Below, one piece after another: positions 34,168-43,589 of a DNA stretch of 64,000 nt. How positions within the stretch are numbered: position 1 is the first letter of the stretch; every line of letters starts with the position of its first letter. Source of the stretch: RGIG8306 sp964566025. Lineage in GTDB: Bacteria; Bacillota; Clostridia; Lachnospirales; Lachnospiraceae. The notes under the pieces were generated by a model. The model saw only the letters and a program-made list of their open reading frames with translations. It ran no database searches and was not told the origin of the DNA. Location: positions 18,442-82,441 of the forward strand of contig CAZMHF010000003.1 of NCBI GenBank assembly GCA_964566025.1. Reading direction: 5' to 3'. The position numbers were made by a program, and so were the translations under genes.

Positions 34168-34827
34168 TTATAAAAGTCGTTGATTATTGATGGTAATCCA
34201 GAATTTTTGTTCCAATTTTTCTGCTGCCTTTTTGCAAAGAATCATTCTTCCTAAGAAAATTTCAAAATAGTCCATTACCGAGCAATTTTGTGTATCAATT
34301 TCTAATAAAAGCTCGATTACTTGCTCCTCTTTTCGAATAACGGTTGTCGATTTTTTTACGGAAAAATTCACGCTGTCATGGATATCGAAGGTCGCTTTAT
34401 CTTCATTTCGTACACGCGTCCATCTAACATCTGTTTTATCCGCCAAAATCAATGCTGCCGCTACTGGATTCACTGCAAATGCCGTTGATTCATCATGATT
34501 TCCAATGGCGGTGATAATCGTTGCAATTTCATCATGTGCCATCCCCATTTTATCTAATATACGAAACGCCATAATCGCTCCACTTTGTGCGTGGTCAATT
34601 CGGTTAATCACATTGCCAATGTCGTGAAGATATCCCGCCATTTTTGCCAACTCAATTTCTCTATCCGAATACCCTAATTCCGCTAAAATTTCGCCTGCCT
34701 TTTCAGCCACAAAGCCTACATGCGCAAAGCTATGCTCTGTAAAACCCATTGATGAAAGTGATTCATCCGCTTTTTTAATATATGCTTGTATTTCTGCATT
34801 GTTTTTTACTTGCTCAAATGTGATCAT
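34168..34827 (-). CDS. HD-domain phosphohydrolase
   Basis: The 219-residue protein is a single HD domain with His 36, the His-Asp doublet in YLHDIGN (68-69), His 79 in IDHAQSGA, His 111 in IGNHDES and Asp 130 in LADKTDVR. This full set of ligands could bind two metals. It would hydrolyse a phosphoester or phosphodiester, but the substrate is unknown. It starts seven bases after the stop of the DUF1887 CARF-nuclease gene, so the two are co-translated. A role in degrading a nucleotide signal for that partner is an inference. It is the last gene of its operon. Confidence 0.85.
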   Translation of the reverse strand: MITFEQVKNNAEIQAYIKKADESLSSMGFTEHSFAHVGFVAEKAGEILAELGYSDREIELAKMAGYLHDIGNVINRIDHAQSGAIMAFRILDKMGMAHDEIATIITAIGNHDESTAFAVNPVAAALILADKTDVRWTRVRNEDKATFDIHDSVNFSVKKSTTVIRKEEQVIELLLEIDTQNCSVMDYFEIFLGRMILCKKAAEKLEQKFWITINNQRLL

Positions 34828-34834
34828 ATGCCTC

Positions 34835-36037
34835 CTAAAACTTCAATAGTTTTTTTATTAAATTGCCCTGCACTAAATCATTATGCTCCAAAATTTTAAC
34901 CCCTAATTTCTCTGCTCGCTTATAGGTTGCTGGTGAAGATTTTGACATTGGAGTTAGTGTCACAATAATCGGTATGGCTCTAACACCTCCAAATCGTTTT
35001 GTTAATGTATGAATTTCATTAACCGCTGCTGTATTGGGCAACCCAACTTTACACGAAATGAAATAAGCCGTTATATTTCTTGTTAGTATAATATCAATTT
35101 CATTAATGGTATCATTTCCGTCGTTTTTATCATTTTTATCGCCATTCCACGAAACTACTACGCTAATTTGCACATCGTCAAAGGCTTCTGATTCTTTCGC
35201 AATTTTATATAAATATAATTCTAGCCAAATCCCCACATCGCTCAAGCAGCTCTGTAATCGTTCATTTGCATAAGCAAATTTTACGTAATTTGCTTCAAAC
35301 TTTGCATAGCGAAGTGCGCCTGCTTTCACAAGCTCTTGCATAAGAAAATCATAGTTTGTTGCCATTCGCCCATCATTTAAACTAATATGTTTAGGGGCGC
35401 GCACTTCTAATTTTTCGTTGATTTCTACTCCATCATATGTATTAATCGCTTGAAAGTATCCCACTTGCTTGTTCCATGTATCTGGATTTTTAAGCATCAA
35501 CTCCCATACTCCGTCAACAATTTTCAACATTTGTTTAGTTGCATCTTTTGCCGAAAAATGTCCATGCCTTGAAAGAGCTCCACCTGACATAGCTAGAAAA
35601 TCCTCTACATTAAACTCTTTTGGGGGCAGGATATAGCGTAGTGGAAATTGTTTGTCGTCTGCTTCATGCCACCAACAAAATGCGTTAACTGCTGTATCAT
35701 ATGCGAATACAGACAAATTGGCATTTGCACAAAACATCCCTAGACGAAAAGCCAATTGACTATTGCCACCTGTTACATCTAACGCAACATCTTCATATTT
35801 TTCAAGAATTTCTCTTAACACTTTTTTAATTTCGTCATAGTTTAAAAAATCAACTTGAATAAAATGCGCCACCACATCCATATGGCGTTGCCTAAAAAAA
35901 CGCAATATTCTTTTTTGGTTTTCAGGAGCTAACACATCCTTGTTCCCCAAATAAATGACATCGTATGGCTCAATATAGGTAGAAGCTATGACGTTTAAAA
36001 TAGGTTCTTTATCATATAATTCAATGATTGTTTTCAT
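34835..36037 (-). CDS. DUF1887/Card1-like CARF-domain nuclease-fold protein
   Basis: The 400 residues show a Rossmann-like CARF domain with the ligand-loop motif LDVTGGNSQLAF (about 86-97), a central winged-helix-like part, and a C-terminal restriction-endonuclease fold with Glu 273 in WLELYLYK, NEIDIIL (Asp 315) and FISCKVG (Lys 330). Relatives called Can2 or Card1 are type III CRISPR effectors activated by cyclic oligoadenylate. The residue two before the catalytic Lys is Ser rather than Glu. The start at 36037 has GGAGG before it, inside the end of the glycosyltransferase gene (17-base overlap). No cas gene or CRISPR array is in the window. Confidence 0.82.
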   Translation of the reverse strand: MKTIIELYDKEPILNVIASTYIEPYDVIYLGNKDVLAPENQKRILRFFRQRHMDVVAHFIQVDFLNYDEIKKVLREILEKYEDVALDVTGGNSQLAFRLGMFCANANLSVFAYDTAVNAFCWWHEADDKQFPLRYILPPKEFNVEDFLAMSGGALSRHGHFSAKDATKQMLKIVDGVWELMLKNPDTWNKQVGYFQAINTYDGVEINEKLEVRAPKHISLNDGRMATNYDFLMQELVKAGALRYAKFEANYVKFAYANERLQSCLSDVGIWLELYLYKIAKESEAFDDVQISVVVSWNGDKNDKNDGNDTINEIDIILTRNITAYFISCKVGLPNTAAVNEIHTLTKRFGGVRAIPIIVTLTPMSKSSPATYKRAEKLGVKILEHNDLVQGNLIKKLLKF

Positions 36038-38030
36038 ATTCCTCCAACTCATATTCCGATTTTACTTGACAGTTATGGAAGCGAAGCGTTAAATTCGAGT
36101 TATAGTAAGGATCACCTTTTTGAATAAACGCTGCCCAGCGATTTTTAAATATCTCCGTTTCCTTTTCAAAGCGTAGTTTTTTCTCTCTAGTTGTCTCATA
36201 ACCTCTTGATTTTGATTCTTCATGAATCCAAACTGCATTTGCTTCATAAACAACCTCATAGCCCTTTTCTCTTACTTTCAAGCATAAATCAATATCATTC
36301 CATGCAACTGACAACGTTTCATCTAGGCCACCTGCCTCGTCAAAAATTGACCGTTTAATAAGCAAGCAGGCACCTGTTACAGCGCTTACATTGCTTGTTA
36401 AAATCGCCCTTGCCTGATAGCCTGGTTCATTTGGCATATTGTAAAACAAATGTCCTGCTGTCCCTAACATTCCTACAAACACACCTGCGTGTTGAATGGT
36501 GTTATCAGGATACAATAGCTTTGCTCCAACAATGCCTACGTTTTTATTTAATGCCGTCATAACCATCGTATATAAGCTATCTTCTTTTTCTAAATACACA
36601 TCATTGTTCAACAACAGTATATAATCGCCCTTCGCTTCTTTTATCCCATAATTATTGATTGCTGCATAATTGAATTCACCCTGATACGTAATAAGCCTGA
36701 TTTTATCTTTTTGCTGTTCATAAAAATCGAAAGTACTTTTTTCTTGGCTATTGTTTTCAATCACAATCACTTCGAAATTTGTGTAGGCTTTTTGCTCGAA
36801 TAATGATGTAAGGCATTTTTCCAAATTCTCAATATGGTCCTTATTAGGAATCACAATCGAAACAAGCGGTCTTTCTTGAAAGCTATATCGAATATGTATG
36901 GCCCCCGGAAACGGGCCAAATTCAACCTTTGCTGGTATCGAAAGCCTTTCAAAATGCTCCTCTATCACTTTTTTCCCTGCGATAAAAGCATAGTTTTTGC
37001 TTTCAGGATTGATGGCTGTTGAATTCATATGAGCACGCCAATGATATAATATGCGTGGAATATGACCAATGTTTTTTGTTTTTTCACATGCTCGCAAAAA
37101 CAAATCATGATCTTGCGCACCATTGCAATTTATTCGAAAGCCTTTTAGCTCTTCTTTTAAGAAGGTTGCTTCCAATACTGTTAGATGACATATGTAATTA
37201 ATCGAACGCAAAAAAAACAGACTGAAATCCGGCTTGAAATTCGGTTCAAAATGCGTATTGTTATCAAAGTCGATCTTATCCTCATCGCTATAAATCATTT
37301 TGACATCGGGATTTTTATTGATATATTCCACCATCATAAACAATGCCTCGGGTGCAAGCACATCATCATGGTCTATCAGTGCTATATAGGCTCCTTTTGC
37401 CTGTTCAATTGCTTTATTGGTGTTTTGCGCAATTCCATCGTTATGATAATCACCTATGTAGTGAATTCGCGCATCCTTTGTTTCAATCAGGGCTTCTAGC
37501 GAATTCTCGCTTGGACTAGCATCTAATAATACCAACTCCCAATTTTCATACGTTTGCTCCTCAATTGATCGAATTAATTCCTTTAAAAATTTTTCATCCG
37601 TCATAAACAACGGACATACAAAGCTTATAAGCGGTTGCAGTGCAAAACCTTTTGCATTTTTTCTTTGGTTTTGAAGCTGTTGTTTGCTTAACGAAGTCCG
37701 TTTGAAATATTTTTCAAATTGGGCCACATCCGTTTTCAATAGTTTTGATTTTACCTTTTTCACAAAATGTTTCACGCCGTTCTTCTTCAGATATCTGTAA
37801 GCTCGATACCGTTTCGTGTACGTCTTTTTTTCGTTCTTCTTTGCCTTTTTTAAGCTCACATAAAAAATATATTCCGTACCTTCGCAAAGAATTTTGACCT
37901 CTTTTTTATCGTTTTCTTCCCACTCTTTATCGATCTTCAATTCTTTACTTACAAACTTCTTTTTTTGATTGCATATAATACTTTCTTCAAATATCACAAT
38001 ATTTTGAATCGGATCATATAATTCTCTCAT
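36021..38030 (-). CDS. Double-domain family 2 glycosyltransferase
   Basis: The 669-residue protein has an N-terminal segment of about 110 residues, then two GT-A domains. The first has LISFVCPLFMTDEKFLKELI and the metal-binding ALIDHDDVLAPEA (DHDD about 220-223). The second has LVSIVIPNKDHIENLEKCL and LLLNNDVYLEKED (about 475). No membrane span is evident. Such tandem GT2 proteins build O-antigen-like or rhamnan surface glycans. ATG 38030, with GGGGCG upstream, lies eight bases after the DUF2142 gene; a longer frame to 38081 would overlap it. It is translationally linked to the CARF gene that follows. Confidence 0.88.
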   Translation of the reverse strand: MRELYDPIQNIVIFEESIICNQKKKFVSKELKIDKEWEENDKKEVKILCEGTEYIFYVSLKKAKKNEKKTYTKRYRAYRYLKKNGVKHFVKKVKSKLLKTDVAQFEKYFKRTSLSKQQLQNQRKNAKGFALQPLISFVCPLFMTDEKFLKELIRSIEEQTYENWELVLLDASPSENSLEALIETKDARIHYIGDYHNDGIAQNTNKAIEQAKGAYIALIDHDDVLAPEALFMMVEYINKNPDVKMIYSDEDKIDFDNNTHFEPNFKPDFSLFFLRSINYICHLTVLEATFLKEELKGFRINCNGAQDHDLFLRACEKTKNIGHIPRILYHWRAHMNSTAINPESKNYAFIAGKKVIEEHFERLSIPAKVEFGPFPGAIHIRYSFQERPLVSIVIPNKDHIENLEKCLTSLFEQKAYTNFEVIVIENNSQEKSTFDFYEQQKDKIRLITYQGEFNYAAINNYGIKEAKGDYILLLNNDVYLEKEDSLYTMVMTALNKNVGIVGAKLLYPDNTIQHAGVFVGMLGTAGHLFYNMPNEPGYQARAILTSNVSAVTGACLLIKRSIFDEAGGLDETLSVAWNDIDLCLKVREKGYEVVYEANAVWIHEESKSRGYETTREKKLRFEKETEIFKNRWAAFIQKGDPYYNSNLTLRFHNCQVKSEYELEEYENNH

Positions 38031-38038
38031 TTTCGCCC

Positions 38039-39607
38039 CTATCTTGATAACACAATTTCCATTACATTTATCAGCGCCCACGCATTTAATAACACGGCGC
38101 TAAATATCAATTTCGGATAAATTGGCTTTTTTACGGTTATATTTTGATTTCGAAGTAGCAATAATAGCAATGGCAATACAGGAATATAATATCGTCCTTG
38201 AACGCCTTGAACAAATAACGACGTATCGGGTGTCCACGCAAGCATCATTGTAAATAACGCTAAAAATGCAACACTTATAATAATTGCTATGCTAATGATT
38301 TTATCGGATGTTCTAAAATAAATTGGTTCACCTTCTTTTTTTATTGTTGATAACATTAATAAACCTGCAAAGGAAAATGGAATCAGCATATTGAGTTGAA
38401 TTTCTAACCACCCAAGCTGTTGGCCAAGCAATTGAAGAAGCTCAATCCCTCCGTGAATATGTATCGTATTTAATACGAGCATCACAACCTCTTTCGGATG
38501 TGTTATTAAGTACGACAAGGTGTATCCTTCACCCTCAACATAGCCTAACTGCGTATTCGTTTCATTGACATAGGCGCTAAATCGGTCTACTTGTGCAAGC
38601 AAAATAAATAGCGAAACGCATATAACCATTCCGCAAATACAAGCTATATAATTTCTCGTTTTCCCAAACTTCTTTTTTGGGATTAAAAAACATAAAAACG
38701 CCAAAAGTGCATAGATTACTTTGATTGGCGCTAAATAACTAATAACAGCAATTAGTATAACGGCATCTTTCCAAGTCACTTTTTCTTTGATATAAGCAAG
38801 ATGCAACACATACGCAGTGAAGAAAAAACTTAATCCTAGTACACTTGCATCGTAAGAATAGGACGAAACTACTTCTAGCATAATCGGAAGCATAGCTATA
38901 ATAATAAAAACATGTTTTGCAAATGGCATCCATTTTAACGCAAAGTATAATAGCAATAAATAAAATAATAGATTGCATAGTCTTCCTAAAAATACTGTTG
39001 ACAACTGTCCCCAATTCAATAGTCGTCCTATGGTAATTCCAACTGCTTGTGGTAAGTGCGCAAAAACAAATGTATCAACACCTGTGTGTTCGCTAACAAC
39101 CATTTCGTTATCGCTTGATAGTGAGAAGAAATTCATCACCTGCTGATGATAATCATTTCTTCCTATTCTTTCGTTTAATACGATTTTCGTGTCTTCCTTT
39201 CGCATATAAATAAAGCCTTGTTCATCTGTTGCCTCCTTGAACATAAGGCGATTTGATAATGCATAGGACTGCCCATAATGTGCCGTTTCATCTGGAGCCG
39301 AGTGAGCTGGCATAATAAACATATATAAAAGAGCCAGTGAACCAATGATAGCTACTGCTTTTAGCTCAAATCGCTTTTCCTTTTTTGATTCCTTAAATAG
39401 CAACCAGGCTGATGTAATAAGCGTGAGTACGATAAAAAGGAGCATTCCTATAAAAAAGGCGAGCATCCTCTTGCTTTTTATTTCATGATTGATGATTGCT
39501 ATGCTGTTTCTAAAGCTAGGATAGGTAATCGCCCAAAGAACGAGTAGGGAGATGATCATCTGTATCTTCCCTTTATGTTTTCTGCAAAGCTCTTTCATTT
39601 TTTTCAC
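38039..39607 (-). CDS. DUF2142 family polytopic membrane protein
   Basis: The 522 residues contain about eleven hydrophobic spans. An extracellular loop after the second span starts MPAHSAPDETAHYGQSYALS, with the Asp-Glu-x-x-His typical of DUF2142 and of GT-C-like glycosyltransferases. Its function is unproven; it is plausibly a lipid-linked-sugar transferase or glycan-export partner for the neighbouring GT2. It starts 12 bases after the acidic toast-rack gene. Confidence 0.8.
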   Translation of the reverse strand: MKKMKELCRKHKGKIQMIISLLVLWAITYPSFRNSIAIINHEIKSKRMLAFFIGMLLFIVLTLITSAWLLFKESKKEKRFELKAVAIIGSLALLYMFIMPAHSAPDETAHYGQSYALSNRLMFKEATDEQGFIYMRKEDTKIVLNERIGRNDYHQQVMNFFSLSSDNEMVVSEHTGVDTFVFAHLPQAVGITIGRLLNWGQLSTVFLGRLCNLLFYLLLLYFALKWMPFAKHVFIIIAMLPIMLEVVSSYSYDASVLGLSFFFTAYVLHLAYIKEKVTWKDAVILIAVISYLAPIKVIYALLAFLCFLIPKKKFGKTRNYIACICGMVICVSLFILLAQVDRFSAYVNETNTQLGYVEGEGYTLSYLITHPKEVVMLVLNTIHIHGGIELLQLLGQQLGWLEIQLNMLIPFSFAGLLMLSTIKKEGEPIYFRTSDKIISIAIIISVAFLALFTMMLAWTPDTSLFVQGVQGRYYIPVLPLLLLLLRNQNITVKKPIYPKLIFSAVLLNAWALINVMEIVLSR

Positions 39608-39619
39608 TCACTTTCTTGA

Positions 39620-40935
39620 TTAATTTGGTTCTTCTGATTTTTCCTCTAACTCCTTTTGTAAAATGTCATTTGCCAAACGCTCTAGTTGCGCAAAAATATC
39701 TTCATTAGGATTGATGGAATATACTTGTTGCTCTTCGCTTAATGTCACCTTTTCTTCTGTCTCTGGTTCTGATATCGGTTCTGGTTCTGATTCCTCCTGC
39801 AATTCTGGTTCTAATTCTTTTTTATTTTCTGGCTCTGCTTCCNNNNNNNNNNNNNNNNNNNNNNNNNNNNNNNNNNNNNNNNNNNNNNNNNNNNNNNNNN
39901 NNNNNNNNNNNNNNNNNNNNNNNNNNNNNNNNNNNNNNNNNNCTCTGCTTCAACCTCTGGCTCTTCTTCAATCTCTTGTTCTTCTTCAGCTTCTACTTCC
40001 TCTTCAATCGCTGGCTCTTCTTCAACGGCTTCACGCCCAAATAAGACATCCCATGCCTTATCATAAAACACTGGTTGTTCTTCTAGTTCATCCATTTCCT
40101 CTGTTTCTTCTTCAAAGACTTCTTCCTCATCTAATTCTAGATAACGGTACTGATGCTCTTCTTCTGTGTCGTCCTTTGCTTCCTCGTCCTCGTCATCAAA
40201 TTCGTTTTTTGCGACTTCATCCAATGCAATTGTATAGATTTCGCTCCCTATATTTTCTACTTCTTCGTCAGTCTCTTCTTTTGGATTAAAGATATTCTCA
40301 AATAATCCCTCAAACATCTCATCAAGCTCAATGTCCTCATCTTCTATTTCGCCCTCGTCGTGAATTTCACAAGGCAAAATTATCACGTCATCTTCTTTCA
40401 CATAGTCTTGTTCTTCAATATCTTCCGAATATGGAGGCATCTCCTCGCATGGTAGCATCGGCAATACGGCACCAATCACATACACACCACTTACGCGATA
40501 GTATATATCCAATGTTAATGTCGCAAATTCGCTTTTATTTGGATTGCTTACCGTACAACTCACATCACCTATTTTGCCCTTTTTATTGATCACTAAATTG
40601 ATCGATTGTGGAACAATCAAAAAGATAGAGCTTGCATAGGTTTCAATACGAAACGTCGCATCCTCCTTCAATATCACCTGTGATAAATCTAATCGCACAA
40701 CTGAACAAATCGCGCCTAATGCACCACCATTGAACTGTACGGTAGGATCAAGAACAATATGCTCCGATTTTTTTATAAAAAGCTCACGCCAATTTCCATT
40801 TTTCGAATCGGCAATGCTTTTCTCGATTTTTTCAATCGCTTCTTTTCCTTTTTTGAAAATAATAATGCCACTTGCTGCCAATGCGCCAACGATTAGCGCA
40901 ATCCCCGTTCCTTTTCCCCCGTTTTTTCTAGCCAT
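39620..40935 (-). CDS. Acidic membrane protein with LiaF-like toast-rack domain, interrupted by assembly gap
   Basis: The N-terminal 331 codons (40935-39943) encode a membrane helix (GIALIVGALAASGIIIF, about 10-27), a domain with IVLDPTVQFNGGALGAICSV and FLIVPQSINLVI resembling the LiaF C-terminal beta-helix, and a long Glu/Asp-rich region. After 100 Ns the same Glu/Pro-rich composition continues in an open frame (EAEPENKKELEPEL) to a stop at 39620. The two halves are in different frames if the gap is taken as exactly 100 bases, so the gap size is arbitrary and one gene is likely. GGAGGAATATCAAA precedes ATG 40935. It is the first gene of the operon that continues to DUF1887 and HD. Confidence 0.7.
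39843..39942. other. Assembly gap of 100 Ns
   Basis: Exactly 100 unknown bases stand between two flanks that both read CTCTGCTTC. A collapsed tandem repeat coding for Glu/Pro residues is the likely cause, so the true length is not known. Confidence 0.99.
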
Positions 40936-41012
40936 TTTGATATTCCTCCTTAAGCTACACAACTTCTCTTGTCAAACGAACGCTCGACATCCGTTTCATA
41001 ATTTCTAGCAAG

Positions 41013-41042
41013 ATTATACCACAATACCGATGAAGTTTACAA
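41013..41042 (-). promoter_or_regulatory. Promoter of the toast-rack/GT2/CARF operon
   Basis: TTGTAA (41042-41037) and a perfect TATAAT (41018-41013) are 18 bases apart on the minus strand, about 80 bases before ATG 40935. Confidence 0.55.
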
Positions 41043-41104
41043 CGTAATATGCTATAATTTATCATATTACGATTTTAACTTGTCAAATAAAAAGGAGGCC
41101 TCTT

Positions 41105-42238
41105 TTGAATATTTTTAATTTTGAATTGCCAACTTCTGAACAATCCCTAAAAGAATTTTTTGTTTTTGCCGAAACAAAGGCTGTTACAACAAATATCGGC
41201 AAAGAATTTCTCATTTCCCTTTTTATAGAGGACGACAACATTCTTTCCGCTCTTTGCGAAAAGGGCATCACACCTGGAGAGGATTTGCAAAAAGTTGCCC
41301 TCACCGATATTCTAACCATCAATGGCCACCCTTATTTTGAAAATGTTTATTTTAAAGAGTATGTGCCATCAAAGCCACATACTGCTTCATTGACCCCTTA
41401 CGAACAATCTCTATCACGTATCGTTGCTACCAAAAGCTACCCTGATTTGCTTTCGCAATTACTCTTGCATTATCAGCAATTTGGCGGTTCGAGCATGGCA
41501 AAATACATTGCTTTTTCCTATACGCCAAAACAACAGCTTGTTGGAATCTCCCATCCAGATAACATTTCCCTAGATCAATTGTATTGCATTGATTCACAGA
41601 AGCAATCCCTTATCAATAATACCGTTGCCTTTTTACATGGCAGACCAGCCAATAACGTTCTCCTCTACGGAAATAGTGGCTGTGGCAAATCCTCCATGGT
41701 AAAAGCACTCTTAAACAACTACCATCAAGACGGGCTTCGCCTTGTACAAATTGCAAAGGAGCATCTCGCCGATCTTCCCGCACTCATTGATTTACTGAAA
41801 CATCGAAGCTTTTATTATATTATTTTCTTAGATGATCTTTCTTTTGAAAATGATGATTACGATTACAAAGCACTCAAGACCATTTTGGAAGGCGGTATCG
41901 AAAAACAGCCTGAAAACATTTTGTTTTATGCTACTTCAAACCGTTTCCACCTTGTCAATGAAACATGGGCAGAGCGCCAAGGTGATGATGTCCACGTAAG
42001 CGACACAAAAAATGAGAAGCTGTCTCTTTCCGAGCGTTTTGGAATTCGCATTTCCTTTTTCTCTCCTGACCAAAAAGAATACTTAAAAATGGTCGAAGAG
42101 ATTTTACAAAATCGGGGAATTCCATTTACGGAAGATATACAAGCTTCTGCATTACAATGGGCACTTTTTTATAATGGTCGTTCTGGGCGAACCGCTATGC
42201 AATTCGCCAATACAATCACACAAAATGATACACCATAA
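41105..42238 (+). CDS. DUF815 family AAA+ ATPase
   Basis: The 377-residue protein has a helical N-terminal part and an ATPase core. Walker A is GNSGCGKSS (189-197), Walker B is IIFLDDLSFE (about 239-248), and FYATSNRFHLVNE (sensor 1 region) and LSLSERFGIRISF follow. DUF815 proteins are single-copy ATPases of unknown function found widely in bacteria. The start is TTG at 41105 with GGAGG seven bases upstream. An extended -10 (TGCTATAAT, near 41050-41058) lies ahead. It converges on cca with a one-base gap and no terminator. Confidence 0.88.
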   Translation: MNIFNFELPTSEQSLKEFFVFAETKAVTTNIGKEFLISLFIEDDNILSALCEKGITPGEDLQKVALTDILTINGHPYFENVYFKEYVPSKPHTASLTPYEQSLSRIVATKSYPDLLSQLLLHYQQFGGSSMAKYIAFSYTPKQQLVGISHPDNISLDQLYCIDSQKQSLINNTVAFLHGRPANNVLLYGNSGCGKSSMVKALLNNYHQDGLRLVQIAKEHLADLPALIDLLKHRSFYYIIFLDDLSFENDDYDYKALKTILEGGIEKQPENILFYATSNRFHLVNETWAERQGDDVHVSDTKNEKLSLSERFGIRISFFSPDQKEYLKMVEEILQNRGIPFTEDIQASALQWALFYNGRSGRTAMQFANTITQNDTP

Positions 42239-42239
42239 T

Positions 42240-43580
42240 TTATTCGTGCTGTTGAAATTGGTCACTTGCCAATTTCAGCAGCCTTTCTTTTGTATTAAAA
42301 CGTTGGTCCTCTAGCACCTTCTCTAATAAAAATTTCAATGCTTCGCCAATTGCTTTTCCTTGCCTAAAGCCAATTCGTGTTAAGTCATTTCCATCGACTG
42401 CAAGCTCCGAAATCGTCACACATTGATTTTCATTCATAATCTTTTCGTATATCTGCTTGATATGTGCCAGCTTTTTTAGTTCTTTTTCAATAATTGCGGG
42501 GTTTTTCGCCATAATATCCGCATAATAATGTGCCAACAAAAGAGAAAAATCTTCTTTTCCTATTTGACTTAGTGCTACACGCACATCGTACTCTGTTTCA
42601 TCAAGTGCATATGTATGGTACTTGATGATTTTGCTGACTTTTTTTATTGTTTCATTGTCAAAATGCATTTTCCTCAAATAGTTTTTGGCGAATCTCTCAC
42701 TCACCGTCGCATGTCCTGTAAAATGGTCGATACCCTTGCTATCGGTGGTTTTTGTTTGCACCTTTCCAAAATCGTGAAATAGTACTGCTAAGCGCACATA
42801 TTTATTCGCCTCGCTATTTTCGAGTGCTTTCAACGTATGCTCGCCGACACTATACGCATGAAATGGATTGTTTTGCTCGACGTCCATACACGCATTAAAT
42901 TCAGGCAAAATCACATCGGTTATCCCGTACTCATATAGTTTCCTCACAAATGCAGGATGATCCGATAAAAGAATTTTCAACAGCTCAACTTGTATTCGTT
43001 CCACGCTAATATTTTGCAAGGTATCTTTTAGTAGGCGAATGGCCTCTTCGGTTTTCACTTCTATTTTATAGTTCAATTCTGCACTAAATCGCACAGCCCT
43101 CATAATACGAAGTGCATCTTCCTCAAATCGCTCTGTCGCTTTTCCCACACAGCGAATTAAACCATTGTTCAAATCTGCAATCCCTTCAAATGCATCTACA
43201 ATCCCCTTTTCAGGATGATAGGCCATTGCATTGATTGTAAAATCTCTTCTTTTTAAGTCTTCGATTATGTTTTTCGTATAGGTTACTTCCGTTGGATGAC
43301 GATGGTCTTCATATTCCCCATCAATACGATATGTTGTGACTTCAAATGGCTCATCTTTTATCAAAACTGTCACAGTACCATGTTCAATACCCGTATCAAT
43401 ACAACGCCGAAACACCTGTTTTACTTCTTGTGGCGTTGCAGATGTCGCGATATCCCAGTCTTTAGGAATACGCCCTAATAACGCATCACGAACACAGCCA
43501 CCAACGGCATACGCCTCGTGACCATGTTCCTCTAATGCATTAATAATCATTGTCATATTTTCTGGTAAATCTATTTTCAT
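42240..43580 (-). CDS. cca: CCA tRNA nucleotidyltransferase
   Basis: The 446-residue class II enzyme has the nucleotidyltransferase head AYAVGGCVRDALLGR with catalytic DWD (Asp 41, Asp 43), FTINAMAY, the RNA-binding block RCVGKATERFEEDALRIMRA and RFSAEL. An HD domain follows with HDFGKVQTK and DHFTGHATVSE. It adds or repairs the 3' CCA of tRNA; the HD domain may add phosphohydrolase activity. I chose ATG 43580 (eight bases after AGGAG) over the GTG immediately before it. It lies nine bases after proS and is probably read from the same T-box-controlled transcript. Confidence 0.94.
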   Translation of the reverse strand: MKIDLPENMTMIINALEEHGHEAYAVGGCVRDALLGRIPKDWDIATSATPQEVKQVFRRCIDTGIEHGTVTVLIKDEPFEVTTYRIDGEYEDHRHPTEVTYTKNIIEDLKRRDFTINAMAYHPEKGIVDAFEGIADLNNGLIRCVGKATERFEEDALRIMRAVRFSAELNYKIEVKTEEAIRLLKDTLQNISVERIQVELLKILLSDHPAFVRKLYEYGITDVILPEFNACMDVEQNNPFHAYSVGEHTLKALENSEANKYVRLAVLFHDFGKVQTKTTDSKGIDHFTGHATVSERFAKNYLRKMHFDNETIKKVSKIIKYHTYALDETEYDVRVALSQIGKEDFSLLLAHYYADIMAKNPAIIEKELKKLAHIKQIYEKIMNENQCVTISELAVDGNDLTRIGFRQGKAIGEALKFLLEKVLEDQRFNTKERLLKLASDQFQQHE

Positions 43581-43589
43581 CACTAGCTC

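Noticed and set aside
34835..36037. Part of a CRISPR-Cas locus
   Set aside because: No repeat array, cas1, cas2, cas10 or other effector gene is found anywhere in the window.
39620..39802. Separate 60-codon acidic gene
   Set aside because: It has no ATG, its first codon is TTG within a longer Glu/Pro-rich open frame, and it continues into the gap. It is the 3' end of the interrupted gene.
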